Assembly: GCA_022448955.1 (NCBI GenBank)
Contig: JAKVCU010000016.1
Location: forward strand, 1 to 38,530
Reading direction: 5' to 3'
Length of the DNA: 38,530 bases
Origin: Saprospiraceae bacterium
GTDB taxonomy: Bacteria > Bacteroidota > Bacteroidia > Chitinophagales > Saprospiraceae
The notes beneath the pieces are model-generated. The model did not search any database. It was not told where the DNA came from and was given only the letters and a program-made list of their open reading frames with translations. The position numbers were made by a program, and so were the translations under genes. Of the stretch, positions 1-8,628 are shown in pieces (position 1 is the stretch's first letter; each line of letters opens with the position of its first letter).

Positions 1-1
1 A

Positions 2-3000
2 TTTGTATTACTTTTCACTTTATTTTTCACTTCTTTTATTATTGAGGGTGCTGCGCAATGTTCCATTTTTTGTAATGGAACGACACAAGATAATGCGCTT
101 CCATTATCAGTTGATAACATGTGCCAGAGCACGATTCTCGCAAGTTCTGTGATTGATTTATCTTCGACGGATTGCGTAGGTGGTAAAGAGCTTACAGTGA
201 GAGATTTGATGAACAATCAAATTGCGGAGGATATTGATCAAGTAACATTTGACGCGAGTACCTATATAGGAGATATTATCAGCGTGACTGTTACAGATAC
301 CGCCACTGGTCTATTTTGTGTAAGCTTTGTTGAGATTATAGACAATCTTCCACCATCTATTGATTGTCAGAGTGCCATGGTTAAATGTGTTGCGGATACG
401 AGTGCCGCTGCCCTTGGATTACCAACTGTCACAGATAATTGTGGTAATGGAGTAGATTTATCATATTCAGATGTAGTAGATCCACAACCATGTTTTGCTC
501 CAAATACAGTTGTTGTAAACCGGATATGGACTGCAACAGATGCAAGTAATAATTTGAGTACTTGTTCGCAAACGATTTTGATTGATCGACCGAATTTGAA
601 TGAAATTGATTTTCCGGATGGTTTGGTATTAGACTGTGATAACGCAAATGTAGGACTTGATGTTACTGGACAACCAACTATTGAAGATGGGATAATTGAA
701 AATAGTGGATTCTGTGATTTGACAGTTACATTTGTGGATGATACAGTATTTACTTGTGGTACTATTGAATATGAAATTGTAAGAGAATGGACAGTGATGG
801 ATGATTGTTCTAATCAGACAGCAGTATCAAATCAGACGATTACGGTTACGGATCAGACTGCTCCAGAAATTGTATGTCCTGATGCATTTACAGTAGAGAC
901 TTTACCAGGGCAATGTTACACAACAGTGGATATCCCATTCCCAAATGTGACGGATAATTGTGATGCTAATGCAACTTTTATGGTCAGTACATCGTATGGA
1001 GCTGTGGGTCTTGGGCCACATCCTTTTGTACCAGTAGGGACACACTCTATTCAGTATACGGGGGTAGATTTTTGCGGAAACGCAGTAGTATGTACAACTA
1101 CGGTAAATGTAGTAGATGATGAGGAGCCAACAGCTGTATGTAGTGATTTCACGGCAGTGTCTGTTCCTTCTACGGGAGTAGCAGTTGTGGCAGCGCAAAC
1201 TTTTGATGATGGAAGTAATGATAACTGTGCGATGGATTTATATTTCAAAGTTAGAAGAACGGATATAGGAGGCTGTGATAACGTAAATGGTGATGATTCT
1301 GATCAAGATGGCTTCCAAGAATGGTTTGATGATCTAGTCGTATTTTGTTGTGAAGAAGCAACTGGACCGAATGTACAAGTACTTATGCGAGTGTATGAAA
1401 TTGATCCAGGCAATGGGCCAATTGATCCAGTAAGACAAGAGCCGGGCGGTGATTTGTTTGGACATTACACAGAATGTATGGTACAAGTAACTGTACAAGA
1501 TATGATTAACCCAGTTTTTGCAGAATGCCCAGACGACTTGACGATTACCTGTACAGATGATATTTCTGATTTATCCATCTTTGGGGTTGCACATGTTGTA
1601 GACAATTGTTCTTTCACTTTGGATTCAACCGAGGTTATTGATATCAGTTCATGTGGACAAGGAACGATTACTAGAACATTTACTGCTATTGATCCATCGG
1701 ATAACGAAACGAATTGTGTTCAAACAATTACAGTTGTTAATGACGATCCATTTAGTGAAGAAAATATTACATGGCCAGAAAATATAACATTAGAAACATG
1801 TGGCGTAGGAACGGACCCAGATGATTTACCAGAAGGTATGCAAGAGCCAGAGATTTTGGATGATGCTTGTTCTATGGTAGCCTATAATTACGACGACCAC
1901 CTTTTTGATATTGCATTTCCTGCTTGTTACAAAATATTGAGAACATGGACAGTAATTGATTGGTGTCGTTATGACCCTAATGATCCAAATTCAGAAGGAA
2001 GATTTTCAGATGTACAGATTATAAAAGTAGAAGATAATGATGCACCTGTGATGGATTGTCCGGATGATATAGTGGCGGCAGTATCAACAAATTGTAATAC
2101 AGCAAATGTTTCGATGGAAGCCTTAACTGCTAATGATTGTAACCCTGACATATTATTCACGAATGATTCTCCTTATGCAGATGTAGGAGGTGCAGATATC
2201 AGCGGAGAGTATCCACTTGGAGAAACACTGGTAAGCGTCACAGCATCAGATAAGTGTGGAAATACTACTTCATGCGAAATAATGGTTACGGTAGAAGATT
2301 TGACAGCTCCTTCAGCGATTTGTATTGTAGGAATATCGGCAAGCTTAGTAGAAATGAACGGTGAAGTTATGGCGATGATTGATGCAACAGCGTTTGACGG
2401 TGGTAGCCATGACAACTGCTCAGCGGATGAAGATTTAGAGCTAAGAATTAGAGTAGCAGGTGATGAACCATCTGATGAAGCACCGACAACATCACAATTG
2501 ACTTTCACATGCGAAGACGTCGGATCACAGCTGATAGAGTTTTGGGTGATTGATGAAAAAGGAAATGGAGACTACTGTACTACTTACATCTTAGTACAAG
2601 ACAACCAACAACTTTGCCCAGCGGGTACAGCAAGTGGTATGGTTGCAGGAAGTATAGAAACAGAAATGGGTGAAACAGTGGAGGATGTGATGGTACACAT
2701 CAATGCGCCTGGTAACAATGAGATTATGACAAATGCTGACGGGACTTTTGAATTCCTTGATATTCCATTCGGATACGATTATTCTGTTATACCTGAAAAA
2801 GATGATTATGTTGTAAATGGTGTAAATACCTTAGATATGATTAAAGTACAGCGTCATATTTTAGGCATACAGGATTTAGGATCACCTTACAAAATGATTG
2901 CGGCAGATGTAGACGGCTCTGGTAATATTTCAATCTTAGACCTCGTACATATTAGAAAATTGATCTTGAATGTTACAGAGGAGTTCCCAAATAATACTGC

Positions 3001-3895
3001 ATCATGGAAGTTTATTCCTACTGATTATAACTTTAGTGATCCTAATGATCCTTTTGCGGATGATTATCCTGAAGCAAGTAATATTGATAATTTTTCATCA
3101 TCAGCTATGTATAAAGACTTTATCGCCGTGAAGATGGGAGATGTGGATAATACAGCAACACCGAATAGTCTATTTGTTCCTGAAAACGATCAGGATGATG
3201 CGAATTCATTGGTAATTAGTACAGATAACCAGTACTTAGCAGCAGGTGAAGAATTGGAGGTGCCATTTAGAGTGAGTGATTTACAGAACTTCAACGGATA
3301 TCAGTTCACCATGAATGTTGATATTGACCAAGTAGAAATTATAGCATTGAAGGAAGGTGACTTGCCAGAGATGACTGCTGAAAACTTTGGAGAAGGTTTG
3401 CAAGATGGTTGGATTACAACAAGCTGGAATGCAAGGCCTGATACAGAATTAAATGATGAAACAAGGATCTTTACGCTCTTGATTAGAGCAAAAACAGATA
3501 TTGAGTTAGCAAATGTGATTACCTTAAACTCCTCTATTACAGATGCAGAGGCATACAACGAAGTTGATCAGACGAATCAAATTAACTTGGACATTCAAAG
3601 CAGCGTAACTTCAACGACAGCTGTTGCTCAAGAAGGCTACGAGTTGTACCAAAATACGCCAAATCCATTTAGAGATGAAACAACGATTGCATTTGATTTG
3701 GCGGAAGCAGGATATGCAAAGCTTACAATTTACGATGCAGCAGGTAACGAATTATACAACAAAGCTGGAAATTATATGGCAGGAAAGAATAGCATTATGA
3801 TCCAGAGAAGTGATTTAGCAGGTAGTGGAATTGTTTACTATAAATTGCAAACTGCTAATTTCCAAGCAACTAAAAAGATGATTATTATTAAATAA
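2..3895 (+). CDS. T9SS-exported HYR/dockerin/cohesin-like surface protein (5' partial)
   Basis: The frame is open to the left edge: the 39 codons before the first ATG (119) encode a hydrophobic stretch (FVLLFTLFFTSF) followed by a likely cleavage site before AAQCSIFC. The true start is therefore outside the window and 119 is not the start. About 1297 residues are visible. From N to C there are several cysteine-rich HYR/Ig-like modules with recurring 'TAPxxxCP', 'DNC' and 'GN...C' motifs (to about nt 2600). Next are a CarboxypepD_reg-like module (about 2640-2820), a dockerin-like module with a calcium loop DVDGSGNISILDLVHIRKL (about 2820-2970), and a cohesin-like beta domain (about 3200-3600). 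The T9SS type A sorting domain begins near YQNTPNPF (about 3640). It is expected at the cell surface or secreted as an adhesin or scaffold. The exact ligand cannot be told from sequence. It is paralogous to the next gene. Confidence 0.88.
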   Translation, partial: FVLLFTLFFTSFIIEGAAQCSIFCNGTTQDNALPLSVDNMCQSTILASSVIDLSSTDCVGGKELTVRDLMNNQIAEDIDQVTFDASTYIGDIISVTVTDTATGLFCVSFVEIIDNLPPSIDCQSAMVKCVADTSAAALGLPTVTDNCGNGVDLSYSDVVDPQPCFAPNTVVVNRIWTATDASNNLSTCSQTILIDRPNLNEIDFPDGLVLDCDNANVGLDVTGQPTIEDGIIENSGFCDLTVTFVDDTVFTCGTIEYEIVREWTVMDDCSNQTAVSNQTITVTDQTAPEIVCPDAFTVETLPGQCYTTVDIPFPNVTDNCDANATFMVSTSYGAVGLGPHPFVPVGTHSIQYTGVDFCGNAVVCTTTVNVVDDEEPTAVCSDFTAVSVPSTGVAVVAAQTFDDGSNDNCAMDLYFKVRRTDIGGCDNVNGDDSDQDGFQEWFDDLVVFCCEEATGPNVQVLMRVYEIDPGNGPIDPVRQEPGGDLFGHYTECMVQVTVQDMINPVFAECPDDLTITCTDDISDLSIFGVAHVVDNCSFTLDSTEVIDISSCGQGTITRTFTAIDPSDNETNCVQTITVVNDDPFSEENITWPENITLETCGVGTDPDDLPEGMQEPEILDDACSMVAYNYDDHLFDIAFPACYKILRTWTVIDWCRYDPNDPNSEGRFSDVQIIKVEDNDAPVMDCPDDIVAAVSTNCNTANVSMEALTANDCNPDILFTNDSPYADVGGADISGEYPLGETLVSVTASDKCGNTTSCEIMVTVEDLTAPSAICIVGISASLVEMNGEVMAMIDATAFDGGSHDNCSADEDLELRIRVAGDEPSDEAPTTSQLTFTCEDVGSQLIEFWVIDEKGNGDYCTTYILVQDNQQLCPAGTASGMVAGSIETEMGETVEDVMVHINAPGNNEIMTNADGTFEFLDIPFGYDYSVIPEKDDYVVNGVNTLDMIKVQRHILGIQDLGSPYKMIAADVDGSGNISILDLVHIRKLILNVTEEFPNNTASWKFIPTDYNFSDPNDPFADDYPEASNIDNFSSSAMYKDFIAVKMGDVDNTATPNSLFVPENDQDDANSLVISTDNQYLAAGEELEVPFRVSDLQNFNGYQFTMNVDIDQVEIIALKEGDLPEMTAENFGEGLQDGWITTSWNARPDTELNDETRIFTLLIRAKTDIELANVITLNSSITDAEAYNEVDQTNQINLDIQSSVTSTTAVAQEGYELYQNTPNPFRDETTIAFDLAEAGYAKLTIYDAAGNELYNKAGNYMAGKNSIMIQRSDLAGSGIVYYKLQTANFQATKKMIIIK

Positions 3896-4332
3896 AGATT
3901 TACTGAATACCTTTAAATGGTAAATTGCACGGGGCCTCCAATTTGGAAGCCCCATTTTGTATTAAAATTATTTATAATAAGTAAGTTACATATTTATAAA
4001 AAATACAAATGATAATGGCGTTTTTATGTATTTATTTGTACATTGCACTAAATATGATGGTGGATTAAGGTCCACTTCAATACAAGGCCAATAGCAATTA
4101 TTTCAATAAATTCATTGCCTATCGCTATCGTAGCGATGCTTGTCCCAAAATCGATCATTCGATTTCTTTCCGCTTAGGCCTCCCGGTGTTCAGTAAAAAT
4201 AAAACTCAAAGCAACATATGCTTTGAACTATGAACAATTCTTAGTCCATAAAAGAGTACGCTTTTTTAATTGTTTCAAATCCGCATTTGAACACATAACT
4301 CAGTTTAACTAAAGGATAAATTTTTTGCTGTC
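3896..4332. other. Intergenic region between the two T9SS paralogues
   Basis: This is a 437-bp gene-free stretch. It starts with the terminator of the upstream gene (3931-3959). It also holds a small perfect hairpin ATCGCTA-TCG-TAGCGAT (about 4119-4135) and an inverted repeat CAAAGC/GCTTTG near 4208-4226. The 4090-4200 part is more GC-rich than its surroundings and could be a dispersed intergenic repeat, but that cannot be tested here. No convincing -7 box was found for the downstream gene. Confidence 0.5.
3931..3959 (+). terminator. Rho-independent terminator of the first T9SS gene
   Basis: GGGGCCTCCA (3931-3940) pairs with TGGAAGCCCC (3944-3953) around a 3-nt loop, with one C/A mismatch. 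ATTTTGT follows. It lies 35 bases after the stop codon. Confidence 0.8.
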
Positions 4333-7062
4333 ATGAAAATCAAATCTCAAAAGCAAGGCTTATGCAAATTAGCTTGCTTCGCCCCTCAGACTACCCTAAA
4401 AAAACTAATGTTTTTTTGCTGTGGATGGATGTTATTTTTTTCTTTTCAAAACGTTCAGGCACAATGCCCTATGGTCTGTAATGATGTCGTAAATGTTACA
4501 CTTAATTCTACTGGAACCGCTATGGTCATGGCCTCCGTTTTTGATGAAGGTACAACAGTGAGCTGTTGTATAAATTATTTTGAAGTAAAAAGGGAAGGTG
4601 AACCAGATAGTGCCTTTGGACCTTTTGTCATTTTTAACTGTGATGATGTAGGTATTGACTTAGTAAATGTAGTGGTGAGAGGAGTTGCCTGCAATGGCGA
4701 GAGTAGTACTTGTAGTTCCCAGGCACTAATCGAAGACAAGATTGACCCTGTCTTAATCTGTCCACAACCTATAGTCATTGGCTGTGGGCCGAATGCGAGC
4801 TCTCCTTCTGTGACTGGTCAACCAGAAGTTACAGAAGCTTGTAGTGTTACTAGCTTGACTTACACGGATAATTCATTTAGTGGTAATTGCGGTAATGGAT
4901 ACATCGAAAGAATATGGACTGCATCAGATAATTCAGGTAATGCCGGTACATGCACACATATCTTAAACATAGAGGATACTACGCCATTACTAATTGATTT
5001 TCCAGATGACTTTACAGCGGTAGCCTGCGTAACTGCTGAAGATTTAGATCCAGAAGATCTACCAGCACCTTTTAATTTTCCTGTCATTAATGGGGAGGAT
5101 TGTGAGTTAGTTTTTCAAAACTATGACGATATTGTTTTTACAGCTAGTGGCAATGCCTGTCTTAAGATATTAAGAACATGGACGATTATTGATTGGTGTG
5201 TTTATAATCCAGGGAGCACAAACGGCTTATATGAGGATATACAAATCATCAAAGTAAATGATAATGAACCACCAACTTATGATTGTCCAGAGGATTTTAC
5301 AGTAGCATTTTTGGACGCAGATTGTGATACGGATATTACGCTTCCAATGCCAACCAATATTGATGATTGTTTGCCAGATGTAGACGTTCATGTTAGTGGT
5401 GGATTAGGTACAGGCTTTGATTTTGAGGATGTTGGAGAGGGCATTTATGACTTTACTTATACCTTAGTAGATGGTTGTGGTAATGCAAGTAGTTGTTCTA
5501 TCAGTGTCACGGTAGAGGATGGTAATGCACCAGATTTTGTTTGTTTAAATGGACTTTCTGTTTCTTTAATGCCCTCAGGCATGATTAGTATAGAAGCAGA
5601 TGATTTCATTCAAAATATTTCTGATAATTGTACGGCTACTAATAATATTTCTTTGCGTTTGGGTGGTGAGCCAGAAGGTGGTCAAGATGATCCACCATCA
5701 ACAGATAACTTGTTTTTTGATTGTGAAGACTTAGGACAGAATATTGTTTCTGTGTGGGCAGGAGATGAAGCTGGAAATTGGGATTACTGTTTGACTTATG
5801 TCGAAATTCAAGATAATTTTGAAACATGTGCGTCTGATGATATTGTCAGCGTAGGTGGTCGAGTAGAAAGTGAACAAGGGGACGATTTAGAAAATATCAT
5901 GATACATTTGGGCTTTGAAGAAGATGGAATGGCGATGATGACAGATTCTGTAGGAGATTACATGTTTGATGAGATTTATCTAGGTGGAACTTATACTATT
6001 GAACCAGAAAAAGATACGCTATATACACAGGGCGTAAATATTCTTGATTTAGTTTTATTGAAGTATCATATTCTACAAGTTCAGCAATTAGACTCTCCAT
6101 ATAAGATAATTGCAGCTGATATTGACAAATCTGGAGATATCAGTATTATCGATGCTATTCATTTGCATAAGCTAATTTTATCTATAGTAGATACCTTCCC
6201 AAACAATACTTCTTGGCGATTTGTAAGAACAAATTATACCTTCCCTGATACGCTCAATCCATTTGATCCGCCATTTCCTGAGCTCATTGAAATTGATAGC
6301 ATGACATCGAGTATGATTGATGCAGATTTTACAGGAATAAAAATCGGAGATTTGAATGGTGACGTTATGGGTAATGCCCTTCAAAATGTGGAAGATCGAA
6401 ATAGCTTATCTCTACACACGATCGATCATAAAATTGAGGCGGGAATAGCCAGAATTCCCATTCGTTCAAGTCAAATGGGAGAGATTTTTGGTTTACAAAC
6501 TAGTTTCATAATAAAAAAATCAAATATTAATTGGATAAATATTGAAGCAGCTAGCCTAGATATAGACCAAGAGGATTGGATAGTGAATAATCAAAATGAG
6601 TTGAGCCTCGTCTGGACAAATGAAGCTGGGATTACAGTAGAAGAAGACGAAATCCTTTTTTATTTAGTAATAGAGACTGATCGGGCAACTGCAGCTGCAG
6701 AGGTATTAGATATAGGTGGAGATCAACTAGCTATTATTTCCAACATTCAAAATGGAGTAGGTGTAAGCTTTGTATTTGATCAATATGTTGATAATGACGA
6801 ACTAATATTAAGTAATGCATTTCCAAACCCATTCCAAGAAAAGGTGATTTTGCCCTTCCAGATTAGTATCGATGGAGCGGTGCAGCTTCGTGTTTGGGAT
6901 AGTACGGGAAAGCTCTTCTATCAAACAGAAGCAAACTTTAGTGTAGGATCACATCAATGGCAATTGGATGGGGAAGTATTGCCAAAGAATGGAACCTACT
7001 GGTATGAAATATCAATTCAAAATCATTCTGAAAAAGGAAAAATCATCCATTTAAAGGATTAG
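4333..7062 (+). CDS. T9SS-exported HYR/dockerin-like surface protein, paralogue of the upstream gene
   Basis: This 909-residue protein has a signal peptide ending near NVQAQ (about residue 44). The n-region is unusually long, so a start at the internal Met near residue 26 is possible. HYR-like cysteine-rich modules follow, with the same 'LRTWTIIDWC' and 'DNEPPxxxCP' motifs as the upstream protein. A CarboxypepD_reg-like module comes next (about 505-560). The dockerin-like module (about 560-625) carries DIDKSGDISIIDAIHLHKL and a later GDLNGD. A cohesin-like beta domain precedes the T9SS type A tail from about residue 825 (NAFPNPF) to the lysine-rich end. It is shorter than its neighbour by several HYR modules. 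Both proteins contain the uncommon 'PNNT(A)SW(K/R)F' segment after the dockerin module, so they arose by duplication (inference). The role is probably adhesion or extracellular matrix; no enzyme domain is seen. Confidence 0.88.
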   Translation: MKIKSQKQGLCKLACFAPQTTLKKLMFFCCGWMLFFSFQNVQAQCPMVCNDVVNVTLNSTGTAMVMASVFDEGTTVSCCINYFEVKREGEPDSAFGPFVIFNCDDVGIDLVNVVVRGVACNGESSTCSSQALIEDKIDPVLICPQPIVIGCGPNASSPSVTGQPEVTEACSVTSLTYTDNSFSGNCGNGYIERIWTASDNSGNAGTCTHILNIEDTTPLLIDFPDDFTAVACVTAEDLDPEDLPAPFNFPVINGEDCELVFQNYDDIVFTASGNACLKILRTWTIIDWCVYNPGSTNGLYEDIQIIKVNDNEPPTYDCPEDFTVAFLDADCDTDITLPMPTNIDDCLPDVDVHVSGGLGTGFDFEDVGEGIYDFTYTLVDGCGNASSCSISVTVEDGNAPDFVCLNGLSVSLMPSGMISIEADDFIQNISDNCTATNNISLRLGGEPEGGQDDPPSTDNLFFDCEDLGQNIVSVWAGDEAGNWDYCLTYVEIQDNFETCASDDIVSVGGRVESEQGDDLENIMIHLGFEEDGMAMMTDSVGDYMFDEIYLGGTYTIEPEKDTLYTQGVNILDLVLLKYHILQVQQLDSPYKIIAADIDKSGDISIIDAIHLHKLILSIVDTFPNNTSWRFVRTNYTFPDTLNPFDPPFPELIEIDSMTSSMIDADFTGIKIGDLNGDVMGNALQNVEDRNSLSLHTIDHKIEAGIARIPIRSSQMGEIFGLQTSFIIKKSNINWINIEAASLDIDQEDWIVNNQNELSLVWTNEAGITVEEDEILFYLVIETDRATAAAEVLDIGGDQLAIISNIQNGVGVSFVFDQYVDNDELILSNAFPNPFQEKVILPFQISIDGAVQLRVWDSTGKLFYQTEANFSVGSHQWQLDGEVLPKNGTYWYEISIQNHSEKGKIIHLKD

Positions 7063-7071
7063 TATTTAAAG

Positions 7072-7142
7072 AAAATAAAATAGCTGTAGTCTTGAAAATG
7101 AATAAATTATGCGGTAGCATAATACTATGGCTATTTTATTTT
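7072..7142 (+). terminator. Nested inverted repeat, probable terminator of the second T9SS gene
   Basis: A perfect 13-bp outer stem, AAAATAAAATAGC (7072-7084) with GCTATTTTATTTT (7130-7142), encloses a perfect 7-bp hairpin ATTATGC-GGTA-GCATAAT (7106-7123). It begins 10 bases after the stop codon. The 3' arm is T-rich, so it could end transcription. A purely structural 3'UTR role is also possible. Confidence 0.5.
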
Positions 7143-7493
7143 GAATTAATCATATTTATTTTTTTTTATTCCAAAAAATCCCTTATTTTGGTGTCATAAT
7201 AATTACGGAAAATTAATTACACACTAATAGGCACTATCTGGATTCAACACACCTTGATAATTTTAGGTTAAGTTTAAGCACTATAACGACATCTAAATTA
7301 GTTCGGTAAGGTTTTTAATACCTTACAACATTTCACTTTTTCTTACGCTATAACCATACAACACAACAAATAATTAGGTCTGCACTATACGGTAATAAGT
7401 ATAGTTAAGATAAGTAAAATATTGCGTTCAGAACCATAAGATACAGCTTTTGGGATGGCCTCTTCTTACATGCGTAGGTGGGGGCTTTTTTTT
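7143..7493 (+). ncRNA. Candidate non-coding transcript ending at a strong terminator
   Basis: A clear plus-strand terminator at 7457-7493 has no gene upstream of it other than the T9SS gene, whose own hairpin lies 320 bases earlier. Two further hairpins (7306-7326 and 7384-7405) lie between. Several terminator pairs are G-U, which are stable only in plus-strand RNA. The motifs of tmRNA, RNase P RNA and SRP RNA were looked for and not seen. No consensus -7 box was found, so the 5' end is arbitrary. It could instead be a long 3'UTR. Confidence 0.3.
7457..7493 (+). terminator. Strong rho-independent terminator upstream of yraN
   Basis: GGCCTCTTCTTAC (7457-7469) and GTAGGTGGGGGCT (7474-7486) form a 13-position stem with G-U pairs, one U/U mismatch and a 4-nt loop. 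Eight T follow (7486-7493). Confidence 0.75.
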
Positions 7494-7530
7494 GTATATT
7501 CAGTTTGTTTGGATAATCAATCTAATAATT

Positions 7531-7899
7531 TTGGCGCAGCATAACGAAATTGGCAAAATAGGAGAAGAATTAGCTGTTGCACATTTGTGCCAGCAAGGAT
7601 GGAAAATTTTAGCCACTAATTGGCGATTCAAAAGAGCAGAGATTGATATCATTGCTATGGATGGGAATACATTGGTTTTTGTGGAAGTAAAAACAAGAAG
7701 TACGATTTACTTCGGTACTCCTGAGCAATTTGTAAATGCCAAGAAAAAACTTTTTTTGGCGAAAGCCGCTTCGGCATACATGGAAGAAATTGGCCACGAT
7801 TGGGAAATACGCTTTGATATTATCAGTGTTTTACTTCCTCGTGGGAAAGAACAGGAGATCAAACATTTTAAAGATGCGTTTTTCCCAGGTTTATTATGA
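7531..7899 (+). CDS. yraN: YraN family (UPF0102) predicted endonuclease
   Basis: The protein is 122 residues if read from TTG 7531, giving MAQHNEIGKIGEELA, which matches the usual start and length of the family (about 115-125). The in-frame ATG at 7450 would add 27 odd residues encoded by a transcription terminator, so it is rejected. The restriction-endonuclease-like core is visible: E near the start (GEELA), then 'RAEIDIIA...LVFVEVKTR', which carries the D/ExK-type motif of the family. YraN is found in nearly all bacteria, often near ribosome, cell-wall or uptake genes. Its physiological role is still poorly defined. The gene converges with the acetyltransferase gene and overlaps it by 6 bp. 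Confidence 0.85.
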   Translation: MAQHNEIGKIGEELAVAHLCQQGWKILATNWRFKRAEIDIIAMDGNTLVFVEVKTRSTIYFGTPEQFVNAKKKLFLAKAASAYMEEIGHDWEIRFDIISVLLPRGKEQEIKHFKDAFFPGLL

Positions 7900-8478
7900 T
7901 TTATTATTGTTAAAATCTTCAAGTGTAAGTCCCATCAGCATCAGATCTTCTAATACTCCAGTTGGTTTTTGATAGGCTGCTCTCAAATCTCCTTCACGGC
8001 GAAATCCGCACTTTCTAGCTAATCGCTGACTAGCGTAGTTATCCATAGCAGTACGTACATAAAGCTTTTTCATTTTTAATTGCTCAAAGGCAAATTTGAC
8101 GACGGCATAGGTTGCTTCTGTCATGATTCCCTTCTCTCCAAAAGCACGATCAATAAAATAATTAAGCTCTGCTTCTGGGAGATTCCAGTGTATTTTGAAA
8201 ATTCGTACGCTACCAATTAACTTTGCGCTCTCTTTATCCCATACCCCAAAAAAATAATCCTTTTGTAAATACCAATCTGCAATACGCTCCCGAACGAAGA
8301 TTTCTGTGCTATCCTTAGTCTTCGCAATATTTGCTGTAACAGGAAAGTAATCCATTAATCGAGCATAATTCGATTGGATAAGGTGATAAAGCTGTTCCCC
8401 TTCGTTTTCTCTAAATCGTCTAACCACAGTGCGGCTGGTAAGTAATGCGGTATCTGTATGGAGTAGGTGCGTTTGCAT
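7894..8478 (-). CDS. GNAT family N-acetyltransferase (RimJ/RimL type)
   Basis: The 194 residues have the layout of Acetyltransf_3 proteins. 'LTSRTVVRRFRENEGEQLYHLI' is the usual opening strand and helix. The core 'NYFIDRAFGEKGIMTEATYAVVKFAFEQL' matches the acetyl-CoA-binding motif A region, with G-(E)KG(I) replacing the classical Q/RxxGxG/A. 'TAMDNYASQRLARKCGFRREG' is the typical motif B. The protein is expected to be cytosolic and to transfer acetyl from acetyl-CoA to an amine, perhaps a protein N-terminus. The substrate cannot be predicted. Its stop codon overlaps the yraN stop on the other strand. Confidence 0.85.
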   Translation of the reverse strand: MQTHLLHTDTALLTSRTVVRRFRENEGEQLYHLIQSNYARLMDYFPVTANIAKTKDSTEIFVRERIADWYLQKDYFFGVWDKESAKLIGSVRIFKIHWNLPEAELNYFIDRAFGEKGIMTEATYAVVKFAFEQLKMKKLYVRTAMDNYASQRLARKCGFRREGDLRAAYQKPTGVLEDLMLMGLTLEDFNNNKS

Positions 8479-8506
8479 GCTTCAATTTTTTACGAAAGTA
8501 GGAATG
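8479..8506 (-). promoter_or_regulatory. Possible promoter of the acetyltransferase gene
   Basis: On the minus strand a TACTTTCG box (one mismatch to the Bacteroidota -7 consensus TAnnTTTG) lies about 15 bases before the ATG, with TTG 18 bases further upstream. The match is weak. Confidence 0.25.
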
Positions 8507-8584
8507 TGGTCGAACCCACAATTTTATGCTAAATTTGTGAAAATCAATATGATTTAGCAAAATAATTTTCTTCAACTATTTAAA

Positions 8585-8619
8585 CAATTGAAAACGATAG
8601 TGGTTGTCGTTTTCAATTG
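8585..8619. promoter_or_regulatory. Perfect 13-bp inverted repeat before the cyclase start
   Basis: CAATTGAAAACGA (8585-8597) and TCGTTTTCAATTG (8607-8619) form a perfect dyad around a 9-base spacer. It ends 9 bases before the ATG at 8629, in the divergent region shared with the acetyltransferase gene. There is no T-run, so an operator or a 5'UTR hairpin is more likely than a terminator. A second 8-bp repeat, TGCTAAAT/ATTTAGCA, lies at 8527-8559. Confidence 0.55.
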
Positions 8620-8628
8620 CTAAATATT

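Larger units (their letters stand above)
7063..7530. other. Structured intergenic region before yraN
   Basis: This 468-bp stretch carries no convincing gene. It contains a nested inverted repeat just after the T9SS stop (7072-7142), a 7-bp hairpin at 7306-7326, another at 7384-7405 (ACTATAC/GTATAGT), and a strong terminator at 7457-7493. The ATG at 7450, which would extend yraN, lies immediately before that terminator and is not a credible start. Confidence 0.6.

Noticed and set aside
7200-7260. 'CTGGATTCAACAC' resembling the 5' end of tmRNA
   Set aside because: There is no tag reading frame or 3' T-arm/acceptor half, so it is not called ssrA.
8490-8520. tRNA T-arm-like sequence (GTGGGTTCGACCAC on the minus strand)
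   Set aside because: No acceptor, D or anticodon arm accompanies it; it is a chance match in the acetyltransferase promoter region.
8617-8628. TTG start giving the cyclase four extra residues
   Set aside because: It lies inside the 13-bp inverted repeat; ATG 8629 is simpler.
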